Origin: an uncultured Lachnospiraceae bacterium
Lineage (GTDB): Bacteria; Bacillota_A; Clostridia; Lachnospirales; Lachnospiraceae
Assembly (NCBI GenBank): GCA_947175285.1
Contig: CAMWMM010000315.1
Span: forward strand, 1-6,184
Reading direction: 5' to 3'
DNA: 6,184 nucleotides
In this document: piece after piece, positions 1 through 4,553 of the stretch
Layout of the letters: every line of letters begins with the position of its first letter
Numbering within the stretch: the first letter of the stretch is position 1
Notes under the pieces: model-generated
Seen by the model: only the letters and a program-made list of their open reading frames with translations
Database searches by the model: none
What the model was told of the DNA's origin: nothing
Translations under genes and position numbers: made by a program

Positions 1-42
1 ACCGCCTCCACCGGCGAAACAGTCAATTATTAAGTCTTTCAT
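1..42 (-). CDS. C5 cytosine DNA methyltransferase, N-terminal fragment (runs off the window)
   Basis: Only the first 14 codons are in the window, reading MKDLIIDCFAGGGG. A short hydrophobic strand followed by D-x-F-A-G-G-G-G is motif I, the S-adenosylmethionine-binding loop of C5 cytosine methyltransferases (Dcm/HhaI fold), and it normally lies within the first residues of these proteins, as here. Members methylate the C5 of cytosine in a specific DNA target; in phages and integrative elements they often protect against host restriction. The start is the ATG at 42, preceded by GGTGATGAA, a partial match to the 16S anti-Shine-Dalgarno complement. It is the last visible gene of the leftward operon. 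Motif I has the methyltransferase-type glycine run rather than a generic Rossmann loop, but with 14 residues the target specificity and even the intactness of the gene cannot be judged. Confidence 0.8.
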   Translation of the reverse strand, partial: MKDLIIDCFAGGGG

Positions 43-80
43 TTCATCACCAAATCCTTATATCCTAAAACATCGTTCAT
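39..80 (-). CDS. Possible 13-aa leader ORF before the methyltransferase
   Basis: An ATG at 80 opens a 13-codon frame (MNDVLGYKDLVMK) whose TGA overlaps the methyltransferase ATG as ATGA. A TTTGGAG lies 8 nt upstream, at a good ribosome-site distance. The arrangement could couple translation of the methyltransferase to a short leader. The same frame stays open upstream until a TAG near 105, so it might instead be a relic of a longer reading frame. There is no homology evidence for the peptide. Confidence 0.3.
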   Translation of the reverse strand: MNDVLGYKDLVMK

Positions 81-82
81 CT

Positions 83-301
83 CTAATTCTCCAAATCCTT
101 GTTTTTCACCTGTCTATGCCTGCTATTGCTCTTCGTGTCTAATCCACAATAGTACACGCCTTTTCTGGTTAATCTCCTGAATGCACACATTACTTCTCTT
201 GTCTTTACCCGAATCATGTGATATGACATGGGACGCTCAAAATAATATCCTCCGTATAAATAATGTTTCTTTTCCGCTTTCTTTGCTTGTCGCTTATTCA
301 T
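83..301 (-). CDS. Small basic phage-type protein, 72 aa, unknown function
   Basis: I chose the ATG at 301, giving MNKRQAKKAEKKH as N-terminus, because AGGTG lies 6 nt upstream; an in-frame ATG at 307 and a GTG at 310 overlap that ribosome site. The protein is strongly basic at the N-terminus (MNKRQAKKAEKK), has a Tyr/Gly-rich middle (YLYGGYYFERP) and a basic Lys/Arg/Asn-rich tail. Many small phage proteins open with a similar M-[NT]-K-R-Q-A-K-K segment, which may bind nucleic acid, but I cannot assign a function. It has two Cys (C38 and C51), no membrane segment and no signal peptide. It sits 22 nt after the 84-aa gene and directly before the methyltransferase, and is probably co-transcribed with both. 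Confidence 0.75.
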   Translation of the reverse strand: MNKRQAKKAEKKHYLYGGYYFERPMSYHMIRVKTREVMCAFRRLTRKGVYYCGLDTKSNSRHRQVKNKDLEN

Positions 302-323
302 ATCCATCACCTATAAATCCTTA

Positions 324-578
324 TTATTCGATGAATATCCTTTGTGGTATATCCTCTATGTACTCTCCCACACAATACAGCCTATCATCCCAAAAGCCCT
401 CGTTATGATTATATCTGTAATAACAAACATTTCCACTACGCACAAACGGCGCAGTATACAAATAATAACAAAGTGCACTTTTGGGATAATATGTCATCAC
501 ATATTCATCATTCAGCAGGGGACATCGTATTCTGCCCCACTCTTTTCCATTTTCCCACTTTAACCATCTATCTACCAT
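324..578 (-). CDS. Hypothetical aromatic-rich protein, 84 aa
   Basis: The ATG at 578 is preceded by AGAAAGGAA at about 8 nt. The protein is very rich in Tyr and Trp (W5, W8, W14, W63 and more than ten Tyr), with patterned stretches such as YVMTYYP and LCYYLYTAPF that suggest beta strands rather than helices. It has four Cys (19, 37, 52, 69) at irregular spacing, so a metal site is possible but not evident. It is acidic near the C-terminus (GEYIEDIPQR). I do not recognise the family. The gene is part of the leftward operon, 40 nt downstream of the 70-aa Cys-rich gene and 22 nt upstream of the 72-aa basic gene. Composition favours a compact beta protein; the role is unknown. Confidence 0.75.
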   Translation of the reverse strand: MVDRWLKWENGKEWGRIRCPLLNDEYVMTYYPKSALCYYLYTAPFVRSGNVCYYRYNHNEGFWDDRLYCVGEYIEDIPQRIFIE

Positions 579-618
579 TTATCATTTTCCTTTCTATACT
601 GCTACCATAAATCCTTAT

Positions 619-831
619 TTACTCGCAACCTCTATGATATTTCTTTCTGAACTTCTTATATGGCGTGCCTTCATTCTTGCTTCTGCAGTATGCGTTCCAT
701 TTGTAGCAATCCTTACATCCAGTCCTGCAATACCGCAGATATTCTTTTTCAAATCTGCATTTCCAGTTATAAAGCCTGTCTAATGGTTTTTCTAAAAAGA
801 TTCCATATAATGCCCCTATCAGCCTTTTCAT
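619..831 (-). CDS. Cys-rich small protein, 70 aa, unknown function
   Basis: The start ATG at 831 overlaps the stop of the upstream 78-aa gene as ATGA, which implies translational coupling; GAGAGGAAG lies upstream inside that gene. The protein begins MKRLIGALYGIFLEKP, a short hydrophobic N-terminal stretch flanked by basic residues, then has Cys at 25, 35, 39, 42 and 49 with many aromatic and basic residues. A final Cys sits next to the C-terminus (C69). The C35-x3-C39-x2-C42-x6-C49 cluster could hold a zinc ion, but it is not a ribbon or finger pattern I can name. The hydrophobic N-terminus is too short and too mixed for a confident membrane call. Confidence 0.75.
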   Translation of the reverse strand: MKRLIGALYGIFLEKPLDRLYNWKCRFEKEYLRYCRTGCKDCYKWNAYCRSKNEGTPYKKFRKKYHRGCE

Positions 832-1064
832 AATTTGTTCTTCCTCTCTTTCTTACACCAGTCAAGATATTTCCTGTTATACTCACTGGTACAGGAGCAT
901 GTCCCACATTCTCCATACTCTTCCTCACAAATCATACAGTTAAATATTCCTTCTGCCCCGCTTGTAGACATTTCGGTATCATCTGCCAGACGGAGCAGTT
1001 CCATCTCATCCAGCCCCATAACAGTATCAACTATCTTTTGTTTCATGTACTCAAAGTTTGTCAT
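828..1064 (-). CDS. Cys-rich phage-type protein, 78 aa
   Basis: I place the start at the ATG at 1064 (MTNFEYMKQKI), which has AAGAGGT about 9 nt upstream. A longer frame from 1115 would run back into the preceding gene and has no ribosome site of its own. Residues 1-30 form a helical segment opening M-T-N-F-E-Y-[MV]-K, a recurring opening in small proteins of Clostridia phages. The C-terminal half is a Cys cluster (C43, C46, C53, C56, C58, C70) ending in a basic YLDWCKKERKNKL tail. In related proteins such a cluster is usually followed by a Trp-containing helix, as here (W69), which suggests a small zinc-binding fold. The biochemical role is not known. The gene overlaps the next one by 4 nt. 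Confidence 0.75.
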   Translation of the reverse strand: MTNFEYMKQKIVDTVMGLDEMELLRLADDTEMSTSGAEGIFNCMICEEEYGECGTCSCTSEYNRKYLDWCKKERKNKL

Positions 1065-1078
1065 ACTATTTATACCTC

Positions 1079-1342
1079 TTATGCTTTCTTCCTGTGCTTC
1101 TGGGCATTGGGACAAGTGGCAAAATGTGACACATACCCATATCCATCTGCTTCGCTGGCATCAACCCCGCTAATGCAGGAAACAACGTCTCCTTCAGGAG
1201 TGACAATCTTGTCTTTCCCTTTATCCTCCAACTTATAATTAACCAACTGCTCATTTACAGGCATTGATTTCCCTGATTTCATTCGGATAAATATTATGCG
1301 ATGTCCGCAATTTTTACATTTACTGAGATTATTTTCATACAT
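1079..1342 (-). CDS. Zinc-ribbon-like phage protein, 87 aa
   Basis: The start ATG at 1342 has a strong site, AGGAGGG, 6 nt upstream. The layout is that of a small protein often seen in Bacillota phages. An N-terminal C9-x2-C12 knuckle (CKNCGHRI) is followed by a strand, then K-S-G-K-S-M-P-V-N-E. A second beta region (IVTPEGDVVSC) precedes a C-terminal GYGYVSHFATCPNAQKHR with C77 and two His (H73, H83). C9, C12 and C77 with His or C56 could complete one zinc site. The function is unknown; a nucleic-acid or protein-binding role is usual for such ribbons but is inference here. It lies 14 nt upstream of the 78-aa gene, and a 160-bp gap separates it from the previous gene. Confidence 0.8.
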   Translation of the reverse strand: MYENNLSKCKNCGHRIIFIRMKSGKSMPVNEQLVNYKLEDKGKDKIVTPEGDVVSCISGVDASEADGYGYVSHFATCPNAQKHRKKA

Positions 1343-1502
1343 GTGTTTCCCTCCTATCTACTTTTAAATCTCAATAAGCTTGTCCCGCATGCCCCCTGCG
1401 CGGCACACAGAACACTTTGTCCTATGTCCGCACATAAAATTAGAAATTTAACAGGAATTGCGACACACAAGCATATGTGCCGCACAGGAGGCATGTATAT
1501 AT
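1343..1502 (-). other. 160-bp gap in the operon with two doubtful mini-ORFs
   Basis: This is the largest space in the leftward operon and holds no convincing gene. On the minus strand a 46-codon frame runs from an ATG at 1494 to a TAG at 1354. It has only a weak upstream GGAAG and an odd Cys/Val-rich translation, and it runs up to the ribosome site of the next gene. In another frame a 23-aa ORF (ATG at 1435, TAA at 1364) reads MCGHRTKCSVCRAGG followed by a short helix-like tail; its C-x5-C-x2-C pattern looks protein-like, but no ribosome site precedes it. The region is locally GC-richer than its surroundings. A decayed Cys-rich gene is possible. Confidence 0.3.
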
Positions 1503-1703
1503 TCACTCTTCCACTCTGCCTACCGGAACATAACCGAATCCTGCCATAAACCTATCACAAAGATCATCGATCAGCTCCTGTCTGCGTGGTTCTGGAATCG
1601 AAAACAGATCTACTGGCTCCGCTCCATTAATGCTTATGAAGTGTTTAAAAGTTGGCGGCTTTTTTTCTTTTCTCTTTCTGGTCTTTTCTGGCTCTGCTGC
1701 CAT
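1503..1703 (-). CDS. Small basic-then-acidic phage/ICE protein, 66 aa
   Basis: The ATG at 1703 is preceded by AAAGGAAG at about 8 nt; a GTG at 1712 overlaps that site and is less likely. The N-terminus is a charged linker (PEKTRKRKEKKPPT), followed by a compact domain: F-I-S-I-N-G-A-E-P-V-D, then a helix PEPRRQELIDDLCDRFMAGFGY. A strand with N-G followed by a helix that ends M-A-x-x-G-Y is familiar from small conserved proteins of Clostridia mobile elements, where the central part reads like 'ING-x-x-V-x-x-x-x-L-P-x-x-x-x-x-x-I'. Their role is not established to my knowledge. It may be an adaptor or a DNA-associated accessory protein. It lies 63 nt after the 89-aa gene, within one operon. Confidence 0.75.
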   Translation of the reverse strand: MAAEPEKTRKRKEKKPPTFKHFISINGAEPVDLFSIPEPRRQELIDDLCDRFMAGFGYVPVGRVEE

Positions 1704-1766
1704 ACTAATCACTTCCTTTCGTATGTCAGATTATGATATGCCGTTATACATGTCTGGGTTCCAGTA

Positions 1767-2036
1767 TTATCCTTTTTCGTGCATATTCAGCATTTCTATA
1801 ATTTGCTTTTTCTGCCCTTCCATTGCAATTTTAAAAGTTTCTTCGGTTGCCTTAATAAACCCTTGTATAAACTGCATATCCTCTTTCATGATAACCGACA
1901 TTCCGCACTCGCAATTTGCAAATGCCGCATGAAAAATTTTGCTTATCAGTACCGGCAAATCATAATAGATCATGCGCTGCGCCTCGTAATAGTTACTTTC
2001 CCTCCGCTCTTTTACGGTTAATTCTTTTTTCTCCAT
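1767..2036 (-). CDS. Hypothetical helical protein, 89 aa
   Basis: I use the ATG at 2036 (MEKKELTVKERRES). GGGGAGG lies 11 nt upstream, whereas the alternative GTG at 2048 would lie inside the ribosome site. The protein is mostly helical: a charged N-terminal helix, a middle segment NYYEAQRMIYYDLPVLISK, a Cys pair C42-x-C44 (NCECGMS), and a long C-terminal amphipathic helix ending QKKQIIEMLNMHEKG. The helices and size fit a small phage early protein, possibly a dimer through the C-terminal helix. I do not recognise the family. The gene starts 17 nt past the stop of the 53-aa gene and is probably co-transcribed with it from the divergent region at 2221-2320. Confidence 0.75.
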   Translation of the reverse strand: MEKKELTVKERRESNYYEAQRMIYYDLPVLISKIFHAAFANCECGMSVIMKEDMQFIQGFIKATEETFKIAMEGQKKQIIEMLNMHEKG

Positions 2037-2053
2037 ATATACCCTCACCTCCC

Positions 2054-2215
2054 CTATTTCCCTACCAACTCTAGTTCACTTGCGCAGCTCTCTTCCAATT
2101 CCTTAAGCTGTATCCTCTTGAACATGTAACCAAGAATAAACGCCTTTTCAATCTCCGTTTTTCTAACGAAACTCTCTGCTGTCCGCATTGCGGATTCTTT
2201 TTTCTCCTTATCCAT
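2054..2215 (-). CDS. First gene of the leftward operon, 53-aa helical protein
   Basis: The ATG at 2215 (MDKEKKESAMRTAESF) has GGGAGGTG about 6 nt upstream, and the frame closes at a TAG at 2054-2056. The protein is a single charged, predicted-helical polypeptide (ESFVRKTEIEKAFILGYMFKR, then QLKELEESCASELEL). The spacing of hydrophobic residues would suit a short helical pair. The centre 'EKAFILGYMFKR' is reminiscent of small phage regulators, but no DNA-binding motif can be called. As the gene nearest to repeat copy 1 it is the leader of the minus-strand operon, and its ribosome site forms the left edge of that copy. Confidence 0.75.
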   Translation of the reverse strand: MDKEKKESAMRTAESFVRKTEIEKAFILGYMFKRIQLKELEESCASELELVGK

Positions 2216-2220
2216 GTATT

Positions 2221-2320
2221 CACCTCCCACTGCTTTACTACTGGTTCTTGTCTTTTTCCTGCCTCCCGCCTTATACTTTACTTACAGGCTCCCGCCAGAG
2301 CCGAGTACATAAGAAAGGAG
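2221..2320. repeat. Array repeat, copy 1 (operon/array boundary)
   Basis: Right-hand part identical to the other copies: TATACT at 2272-2277, hairpin at 2287-2302 and AAAGGAG at 2314-2320. The left half differs: past CACCTCC (the minus ribosome site) it lacks the TTGTTATCAAAAAACAA segment, and TTGTCT replaces TTGTCA. This copy separates the leftward operon from the cassette array, so its left end serves the 53-aa gene rather than a cassette partner. It is a hybrid of local sequence and array repeat. Confidence 0.85.
2248..2277 (+). promoter_or_regulatory. Promoter of cassette 1 plus gene
   Basis: TTGTCT (2248-2253) and TATACT (2272-2277) with an 18-bp spacer, one base longer than in the other copies. 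Expected start is near 2284, just before the hairpin, giving a 5' UTR of about 45 nt. Confidence 0.65.
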
Positions 2321-2328
2321 ACAGGAAT

Positions 2329-2544
2329 ATGGCAAATGTTGATTTTGAATTTGACTTTGAAACTGCGCTCGCAAAAGCGTATCAAGATGATGAAATCTAT
2401 CAGAATATTGCCTATATAGCTAAAGACCTTGATATGAAAGGCATCTCAACCGAAGATGCTATCCGAGAACTAATCAAAATCAATTCATCTGTACTTGCTA
2501 AGGTTCTTAAAAAGTATAACTATGAACTTCTTAATGAACTTTAG
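2329..2544 (+). CDS. Cassette 1 plus gene, 71-aa acidic helical protein
   Basis: The ATG at 2329 follows AAGAAAGGAG at 8 nt; the frame is open further upstream only because it reads through the repeat, so no longer start is credible. The protein opens with an acidic strand-like stretch (MANVDFEFDFETALA) and continues as several helices (KAYQDDEIYQNIAYIAKDLDMKG, TEDAIRELIKINS, VLAKVLKKYNYELL). It has no Cys and no membrane segment. No family is recognised. It is convergent with a 57-aa minus gene and overlaps it by 4 nt (TTAG at 2541-2544). A strong terminator starts 8 nt after its stop. The paired layout makes the 57-aa protein a candidate partner, but nothing in the sequence shows that they interact. 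Confidence 0.8.
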   Translation: MANVDFEFDFETALAKAYQDDEIYQNIAYIAKDLDMKGISTEDAIRELIKINSSVLAKVLKKYNYELLNEL

Positions 2545-2714
2545 TCATTTGGGGATTCTTCGGAATCCCTTTTTTCTTTAACCTGCGTATTTATCAGTAA
2601 TTGACGTAACTTGTATGTCTCACTTTCAAATACACGCTGCGCCTCTATCACACGATCTATTTGCGCAATAATGCTTTTGTCATCAATCTTTATATCTGCC
2701 GGGATACAAATCAT
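2541..2714 (-). CDS. Cassette 1 minus gene, 57-aa coiled-coil-like protein with a diverged INIP tag
   Basis: The ATG at 2714 has GGAGGTGAGAGAAG upstream, the left edge of repeat copy 2; the TAA is at 2541-2543. The protein starts MICIPADIKIDD, a diverged version of the MEEINIP-V-[DN] opening of the minus proteins in cassettes 4, 6 and 7. It continues as one amphipathic helix (SIIAQIDRVIEAQRVFE, then YKLRQLLINTQ) and ends in a polar tail (KEKRDSEESPND). The helix resembles that of the 43-aa protein of cassette 4 in length and pattern, so the two are probably distant paralogs. The tail codons carry the terminator of the opposite gene. The function is unknown; a helical dimer or a partner-binding peptide would fit. 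Confidence 0.75.
   Translation of the reverse strand: MICIPADIKIDDKSIIAQIDRVIEAQRVFESETYKLRQLLINTQVKEKRDSEESPND
2552..2580 (+). terminator. Rho-independent terminator with UUCG loop
   Basis: GGGATTC (2552-2558), TTCG loop, GAATCCC (2563-2569), then six T. The 7-bp stem with a UUCG tetraloop is unusually stable. It ends the cassette 1 plus transcript and lies inside the 3' coding part of the opposing minus gene (the SEESP region). The other strand has no T run, so it works in one direction only. Confidence 0.85.
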
Positions 2715-2721
2715 CTTCTCT

Positions 2722-2822
2722 CACCTCCTTGTTTTGTGATTACGTTGTCGTTGCTTTTTCCAGTTTCCCACCCTATACTTTACTTACAGGCTCCCGCCAG
2801 AGCCGAGTACATAAGAAGGGAG
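2722..2822. repeat. Array repeat, copy 2 (most diverged on the left)
   Basis: From TATACT (2774-2779) through the hairpin (2789-2804) it matches the other copies. The left 50 bp differs: after CACCTCCTTGTT there is no ATCAAAAAACAA and no ACAA-N4-TTGT palindrome, and the spacer reads CAGTTTCCCACC, a variant shared only with copy 4. The ribosome site is AAGGGAGG instead of AAAGGAG. It is one base longer than the other copies. Confidence 0.9.
2751..2779 (+). promoter_or_regulatory. Promoter of cassette 2 plus gene
   Basis: TTGCTT (2751-2756), 17-bp spacer, TATACT (2774-2779). The -35 box is weaker than in copies 3-7, so this cassette may be expressed less. Confidence 0.6.
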
Positions 2823-2832
2823 GCAATACAAT

Positions 2833-3033
2833 ATGCGAAGGGAATACAGGGGCAAGTGTCCATTTACCAATGACAATCAAACTATACATGTAAGATACAA
2901 AGAAATTGTAATGACACAAAAACGGTCTCAAAATTACAAAAAATATGGATTTGATTGTATACATACTAATGAATGTCCAAATGCTGAAAACTGCCCCATA
3001 TACAATGACGCTCCTAAAAGCGTAACTGAATAA
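2833..3033 (+). CDS. Cassette 2 plus gene, 66-aa four-Cys protein (type A)
   Basis: ATG at 2833, 9 nt after GGGAGG. Four Cys at 9, 42, 48 and 54 fit a small zinc site: C9-P-F-T-N near the start, then C42-x5-C48-P-x4-C54-P. A predicted beta stretch, QTIHVRYKEIVM, follows the first Cys, and Y-K-K-Y-G-F precedes the second. The protein ends N-D-A-P-K-S-V-T-E. It is a clear paralog of the cassette 7 plus protein, sharing C-P-[FY]-T-N, a Q-x-I-x-[VI]-x-Y-x-E strand, Y-K-x-x-G-F-x-C, E-C-P and C-P-x-x-x-[DS]-A-P. Proteins with this pattern occur in Clostridia genomes and mobile elements, but no role is known to me. Its minus neighbour also has a paralog in cassette 7. Confidence 0.85.
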   Translation: MRREYRGKCPFTNDNQTIHVRYKEIVMTQKRSQNYKKYGFDCIHTNECPNAENCPIYNDAPKSVTE

Positions 3034-3038
3034 CTATG

Positions 3039-3470
3039 TCATTTTTGTGAGTGATGTAATACTGGTGAAAATCCTACACTGGATTGTCGAAAGAGAGGCT
3101 GCATCTTTCCGTACCAATCAAAATCACATGATTCTGCATATGCACAATTCGCACATGGTTCACCGAAATCAGCCTCTCTATCCTCACCAGACTGATTAAA
3201 GAATGCCTGCATATGCTGGGTAAGACAATCCACTGACTCAATCCTAAGTATTACAACTTTTTTATCCTTCCTGCTTTCTTCTTCTGCATACTCTATTGCA
3301 TCCTTATAAAGCTCCTGATAGTTTACTCTTTGCACCGGACTATATTTGTTGATACTTTTTGATGCTTCGCTCAATATCTCCTCTGCATCGAATATGGAAA
3401 ATTCCTCTTTTACTAATACTTCCACTATTTCATCTATTGCCTTAATATTTTTCTCTGTAATTGTTAACAT
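3039..3470 (-). CDS. Cassette 2 minus gene, 143-aa two-module protein with FGEPC Cys motif (type A)
   Basis: ATG at 3470 with GGAGGTGAGAGAAG upstream. It is the longest gene in the window and has two parts. Residues 1-80 are helical: IDEIVEVLVKEE, then F-S-I-F-D-A-E-E-I-L, a pattern also seen in cassette 6 (V-T-V-x-x-A-x-x-I-L), then a charged helix. Residues 82-132 match the cassette 7 minus protein: C82-x23-C106-x2-C109-x5-C115, with Q-H-M, N-Q-S, A-D-F-G-E-P-C, F-D-W and P-L-F. The identical Cys spacing argues for one metal-binding fold. A 5-bp gap separates its stop from that of the plus gene. The FGEPC-x2-C-x5-C-x-[FL]-D-W pattern is familiar from uncharacterised Lachnospiraceae phage proteins. 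Function unknown. Confidence 0.85.
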   Translation of the reverse strand: MLTITEKNIKAIDEIVEVLVKEEFSIFDAEEILSEASKSINKYSPVQRVNYQELYKDAIEYAEEESRKDKKVVILRIESVDCLTQHMQAFFNQSGEDREADFGEPCANCAYAESCDFDWYGKMQPLFRQSSVGFSPVLHHSQK

Positions 3471-3477
3471 CTTCTCT

Positions 3478-3577
3478 CACCTCCTTGTTATCAAAAAACA
3501 ATTTCTTGTCATTTCCTGTCTCCCACCTTATACTTTACTTACAGGCTCCCGCCAGAGCCGAGTACATAAGAAAGGAG
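3478..3577. repeat. Array repeat, copy 3
   Basis: Exactly 100 bp from CACCTCC to AAAGGAG. TTGTTATCAAAAAACAA at 3485-3501 is an interrupted inverted repeat (TTGTT/AACAA). ACAA-TTTC-TTGT at 3498-3509 overlaps the -35 box. The hairpin is at 3544-3559. The spacer reads CTCCCACC, one base from the major CTCCCGCC form. Confidence 0.9.
3506..3534 (+). promoter_or_regulatory. Promoter of cassette 3 plus gene
   Basis: TTGTCA (3506-3511), 17-bp spacer, TATACT (3529-3534); each box is one base from the sigma-A consensus, with ideal spacing. Confidence 0.75.
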
Positions 3578-3583
3578 AAAAAT

Positions 3584-3811
3584 ATGTTTACTGTTACTAT
3601 TTTAGATAAGTCCAAAAAACAACTTCGAACTTATAAACATATCACCAAAATTGTTTATAACAACTTTATAGAAGAAGTTGTTCTTGAAGGTGATGAAATT
3701 CTTTCCCATCCTTTTGCCTTAACAGCACCTCTTCACCTTTATTCAGATTCTGGAAATTATGTCATTTCCAACGATATTATTGGCACTCTTGAAGTAGAGA
3801 AAGAATCCTAA
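3584..3811 (+). CDS. Cassette 3 plus gene, 75-aa beta-type protein (type B)
   Basis: ATG at 3584, 6 nt after AAAGGAG. The protein begins MFTVTILDKSKKQLRTYKHI, two strands joined by a charged turn, continues with hydrophobic/acidic strands (EEVVLEGDEILSHPF) and a Tyr/Ser-rich part, and ends N-D-I-I-G-T-L-E-V. It aligns over its whole length with the cassette 5 plus protein: V-T-I-x-D-K-S-K-K, T-Y-K-x-I, G-[DE]-E-I-L-[ST]-H, an N-Y in the C-terminal part, then I-[IV]-G-x-[LI]-E-[VI]. The all-beta look suggests a small barrel or sandwich. No Cys, no membrane segment and no recognised function. It overlaps its convergent partner by 4 nt (CTAA at 3808-3811). Confidence 0.85.
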   Translation: MFTVTILDKSKKQLRTYKHITKIVYNNFIEEVVLEGDEILSHPFALTAPLHLYSDSGNYVISNDIIGTLEVEKES

Positions 3812-3978
3812 CCATATACCTCTATGTAGATATCTGCATAGGGGTACTTCTTTTTTAAGGGTATAATCCTCTTTTCAATAAACTCTTCGAATATTCTTCC
3901 TGATGTCAGCAAACATTTTATTTTTACAGTAATCACAAATTTCCCTTGTGGTTTTCTGTCAAATTTTAAATGAAGCAT
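3808..3978 (-). CDS. Cassette 3 minus gene, 56-aa protein ending KKYPYADIYIEVYG (type B)
   Basis: ATG at 3978 with GGAGGTGAGAGAAG at the edge of repeat copy 4; the TAG is at 3808-3810. The protein opens MLHLKFDRKPQGKFVITVKIK, a strand-rich part, then has a helix (IFEEFIEKRIIPLKKK) and a C-terminal strand Y-P-Y-A-D-I-Y-I-E-V. It is the same length as the cassette 5 minus protein and shares M-L-x-L, P-x-G, E-x-I-E-K-[RK]-I-[IV]-P-L-x-K-K-Y-P-Y-A-x-I-Y-I-E-V. The last 16 codons also contain the terminator of the opposite gene, which may help explain why this end is so well kept. A strand-helix-strand fold is likely. Function unknown. Confidence 0.8.
   Translation of the reverse strand: MLHLKFDRKPQGKFVITVKIKCLLTSGRIFEEFIEKRIIPLKKKYPYADIYIEVYG
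3817..3856 (+). terminator. Terminator of cassette 3 plus gene, inside the opposite CDS
   Basis: TACCTCTATG (3817-3826) pairs over 10 bp with CATAGGGGTA (3837-3846), with one T-G wobble and a 10-nt loop, and is followed by CTTC and six T. It starts 5 nt after the plus stop codon. The same stem recurs in cassette 5. Confidence 0.8.
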
Positions 3979-3985
3979 CTTCTCT

Positions 3986-4085
3986 CACCTCCTTGTTATC
4001 AAAAAACAATTTCTTGTCATTTCCAGTTTCCCACCCTATACTTTACTTACAGGCTCCCGCCAGAGCCGAGTACATAAGAAAGGAG
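3986..4085. repeat. Array repeat, copy 4
   Basis: 100 bp. The left half matches copy 3 (TTGTTATCAAAAAACAATTTCTTG), while the promoter spacer CAGTTTCCCACC matches copy 2. This mosaic suggests recombination or gene conversion between copies. Hairpin at 4052-4067; AAAGGAG at 4079-4085. Confidence 0.9.
4014..4042 (+). promoter_or_regulatory. Promoter of cassette 4 plus gene
   Basis: TTGTCA (4014-4019), 17-bp spacer, TATACT (4037-4042). ACAA-TTTC-TTGT at 4006-4017 overlaps the -35 box. Confidence 0.75.
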
Positions 4086-4094
4086 AAAATCTAT

Positions 4095-4418
4095 ATGTCG
4101 TTTTCGGTCTCCGGTTTTGATGACTTAGAAAAACAATTGCAAAAAATGGCTGATGGTGCTGAAGAATTAAGCAACACAACTTCAATTCCATTAACAGAAC
4201 TCTTCACTCCTACATTTATGCAAAAATGTTCTTCATTCTCATCTTTTGATGAATTTTTATCAGCTGGCAACTTTAATGCTGATACCCAAGAAGCATTTGA
4301 AGCAATTGACGAAGAACCATTCAATAAATACATTTCTTCAACGACTTCATTTAAATCTTGGGACGATATGTTACAAGAAGCTACTGACCAACACATATCA
4401 AAAAAATTAGGTATTTAA
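4095..4418 (+). CDS. Cassette 4 plus gene, 107-aa FDDL-type protein
   Basis: ATG at 4095, 9 nt after AAAGGAG. The protein opens MSFSVSGFDDLEKQLQKMADGAEEL, a short strand, then F-D-D-L and a coiled helix. Next come I-P-L-T-E-L-F-T-P-T-F-M, S-S-F-D-E-F-L-S-A-G, F-N-A-D-T-Q-E-A-F-E-A-I, a helix, and S-F-K-S-W-D-D-M-L-Q-E-A-T, ending K-K-L-G-I. The string 'F-T-P-x-F-M ... F-x-S-F-D-E-x-[LF] ... S-W-x-D-M-L' is one I associate with uncharacterised phage proteins of Bacillota, often near tail or host-interaction genes, but I cannot assign a function. It is strongly acidic, with a single Cys (45). It overlaps its partner's stop by 4 nt (TTAA at 4415-4418). Confidence 0.85.
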   Translation: MSFSVSGFDDLEKQLQKMADGAEELSNTTSIPLTELFTPTFMQKCSSFSSFDEFLSAGNFNADTQEAFEAIDEEPFNKYISSTTSFKSWDDMLQEATDQHISKKLGI

Positions 4419-4546
4419 TGAGTGCCTAAAAGTGCATTGAGAAGCTCGTTTGCTTCTCTCAAAAGTGCAACGAGTTTCTCCGCTTTCTCAATCGCTTTAT
4501 TTAATTTTTCTATATCCACATTTACTGGAATATTTATTTCTTCCAC
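4415..4546 (-). CDS. Cassette 4 minus gene, 43-aa INIP-tagged coiled coil
   Basis: The start is GTG at 4546, 5 nt after GGAGGTGAGG; no ATG exists in the right place. The protein is the MEEINIPV tag plus one leucine-rich amphipathic helix (DIEKLNKAIEKAEKL, then VALLREANELLNALLG), ending G-T-H. Hydrophobic residues fall at near-heptad spacing, so a two-stranded coiled coil is likely. It is the smallest member of the tagged family and may represent the ancestral form, on which the longer bodies of cassettes 6 and 7 were built. Similar short INIP-V-[DN]-[IV]-D helical proteins occur in Clostridia phages as far as I recall. Function unknown. Confidence 0.75.
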   Translation of the reverse strand: MEEINIPVNVDIEKLNKAIEKAEKLVALLREANELLNALLGTH

Positions 4547-4553
4547 CTTTCCT

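Noticed and set aside
342..610. Plus-strand open frames across the left part (such as 342-610, 835-1173 and 1301-1932).
   Set aside because: They lie opposite well-supported minus genes, lack ribosome sites and have unlikely Cys/Ser/His/Pro-rich translations.
2329..2714. Cassette pairs as classical toxin-antitoxin modules.
   Set aside because: Such modules are normally co-directional operons, and no known toxin or antitoxin motif is visible in any of the proteins.
2773..2964. Minus-strand 63-aa frame across repeat copy 2.
   Set aside because: It runs antisense through the promoter repeat and the start of the cassette 2 plus gene, without a ribosome site.
3461..3583. Open frames running through the repeats into the plus genes (also near 2188, 3948, 4450 and 5052).
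   Set aside because: They translate the repeat itself (for example LYLQAPARAEYIR) and ignore the promoter and ribosome site; the ATG after AAAGGAG is the credible start in each cassette.
4439..4458. GAGAAGC/GCTTCTC hairpin after the cassette 4 plus gene as a terminator.
   Set aside because: No T run follows on either strand; it arises in the leucine-rich helix codons of the minus gene, though a weak terminator role cannot be excluded.
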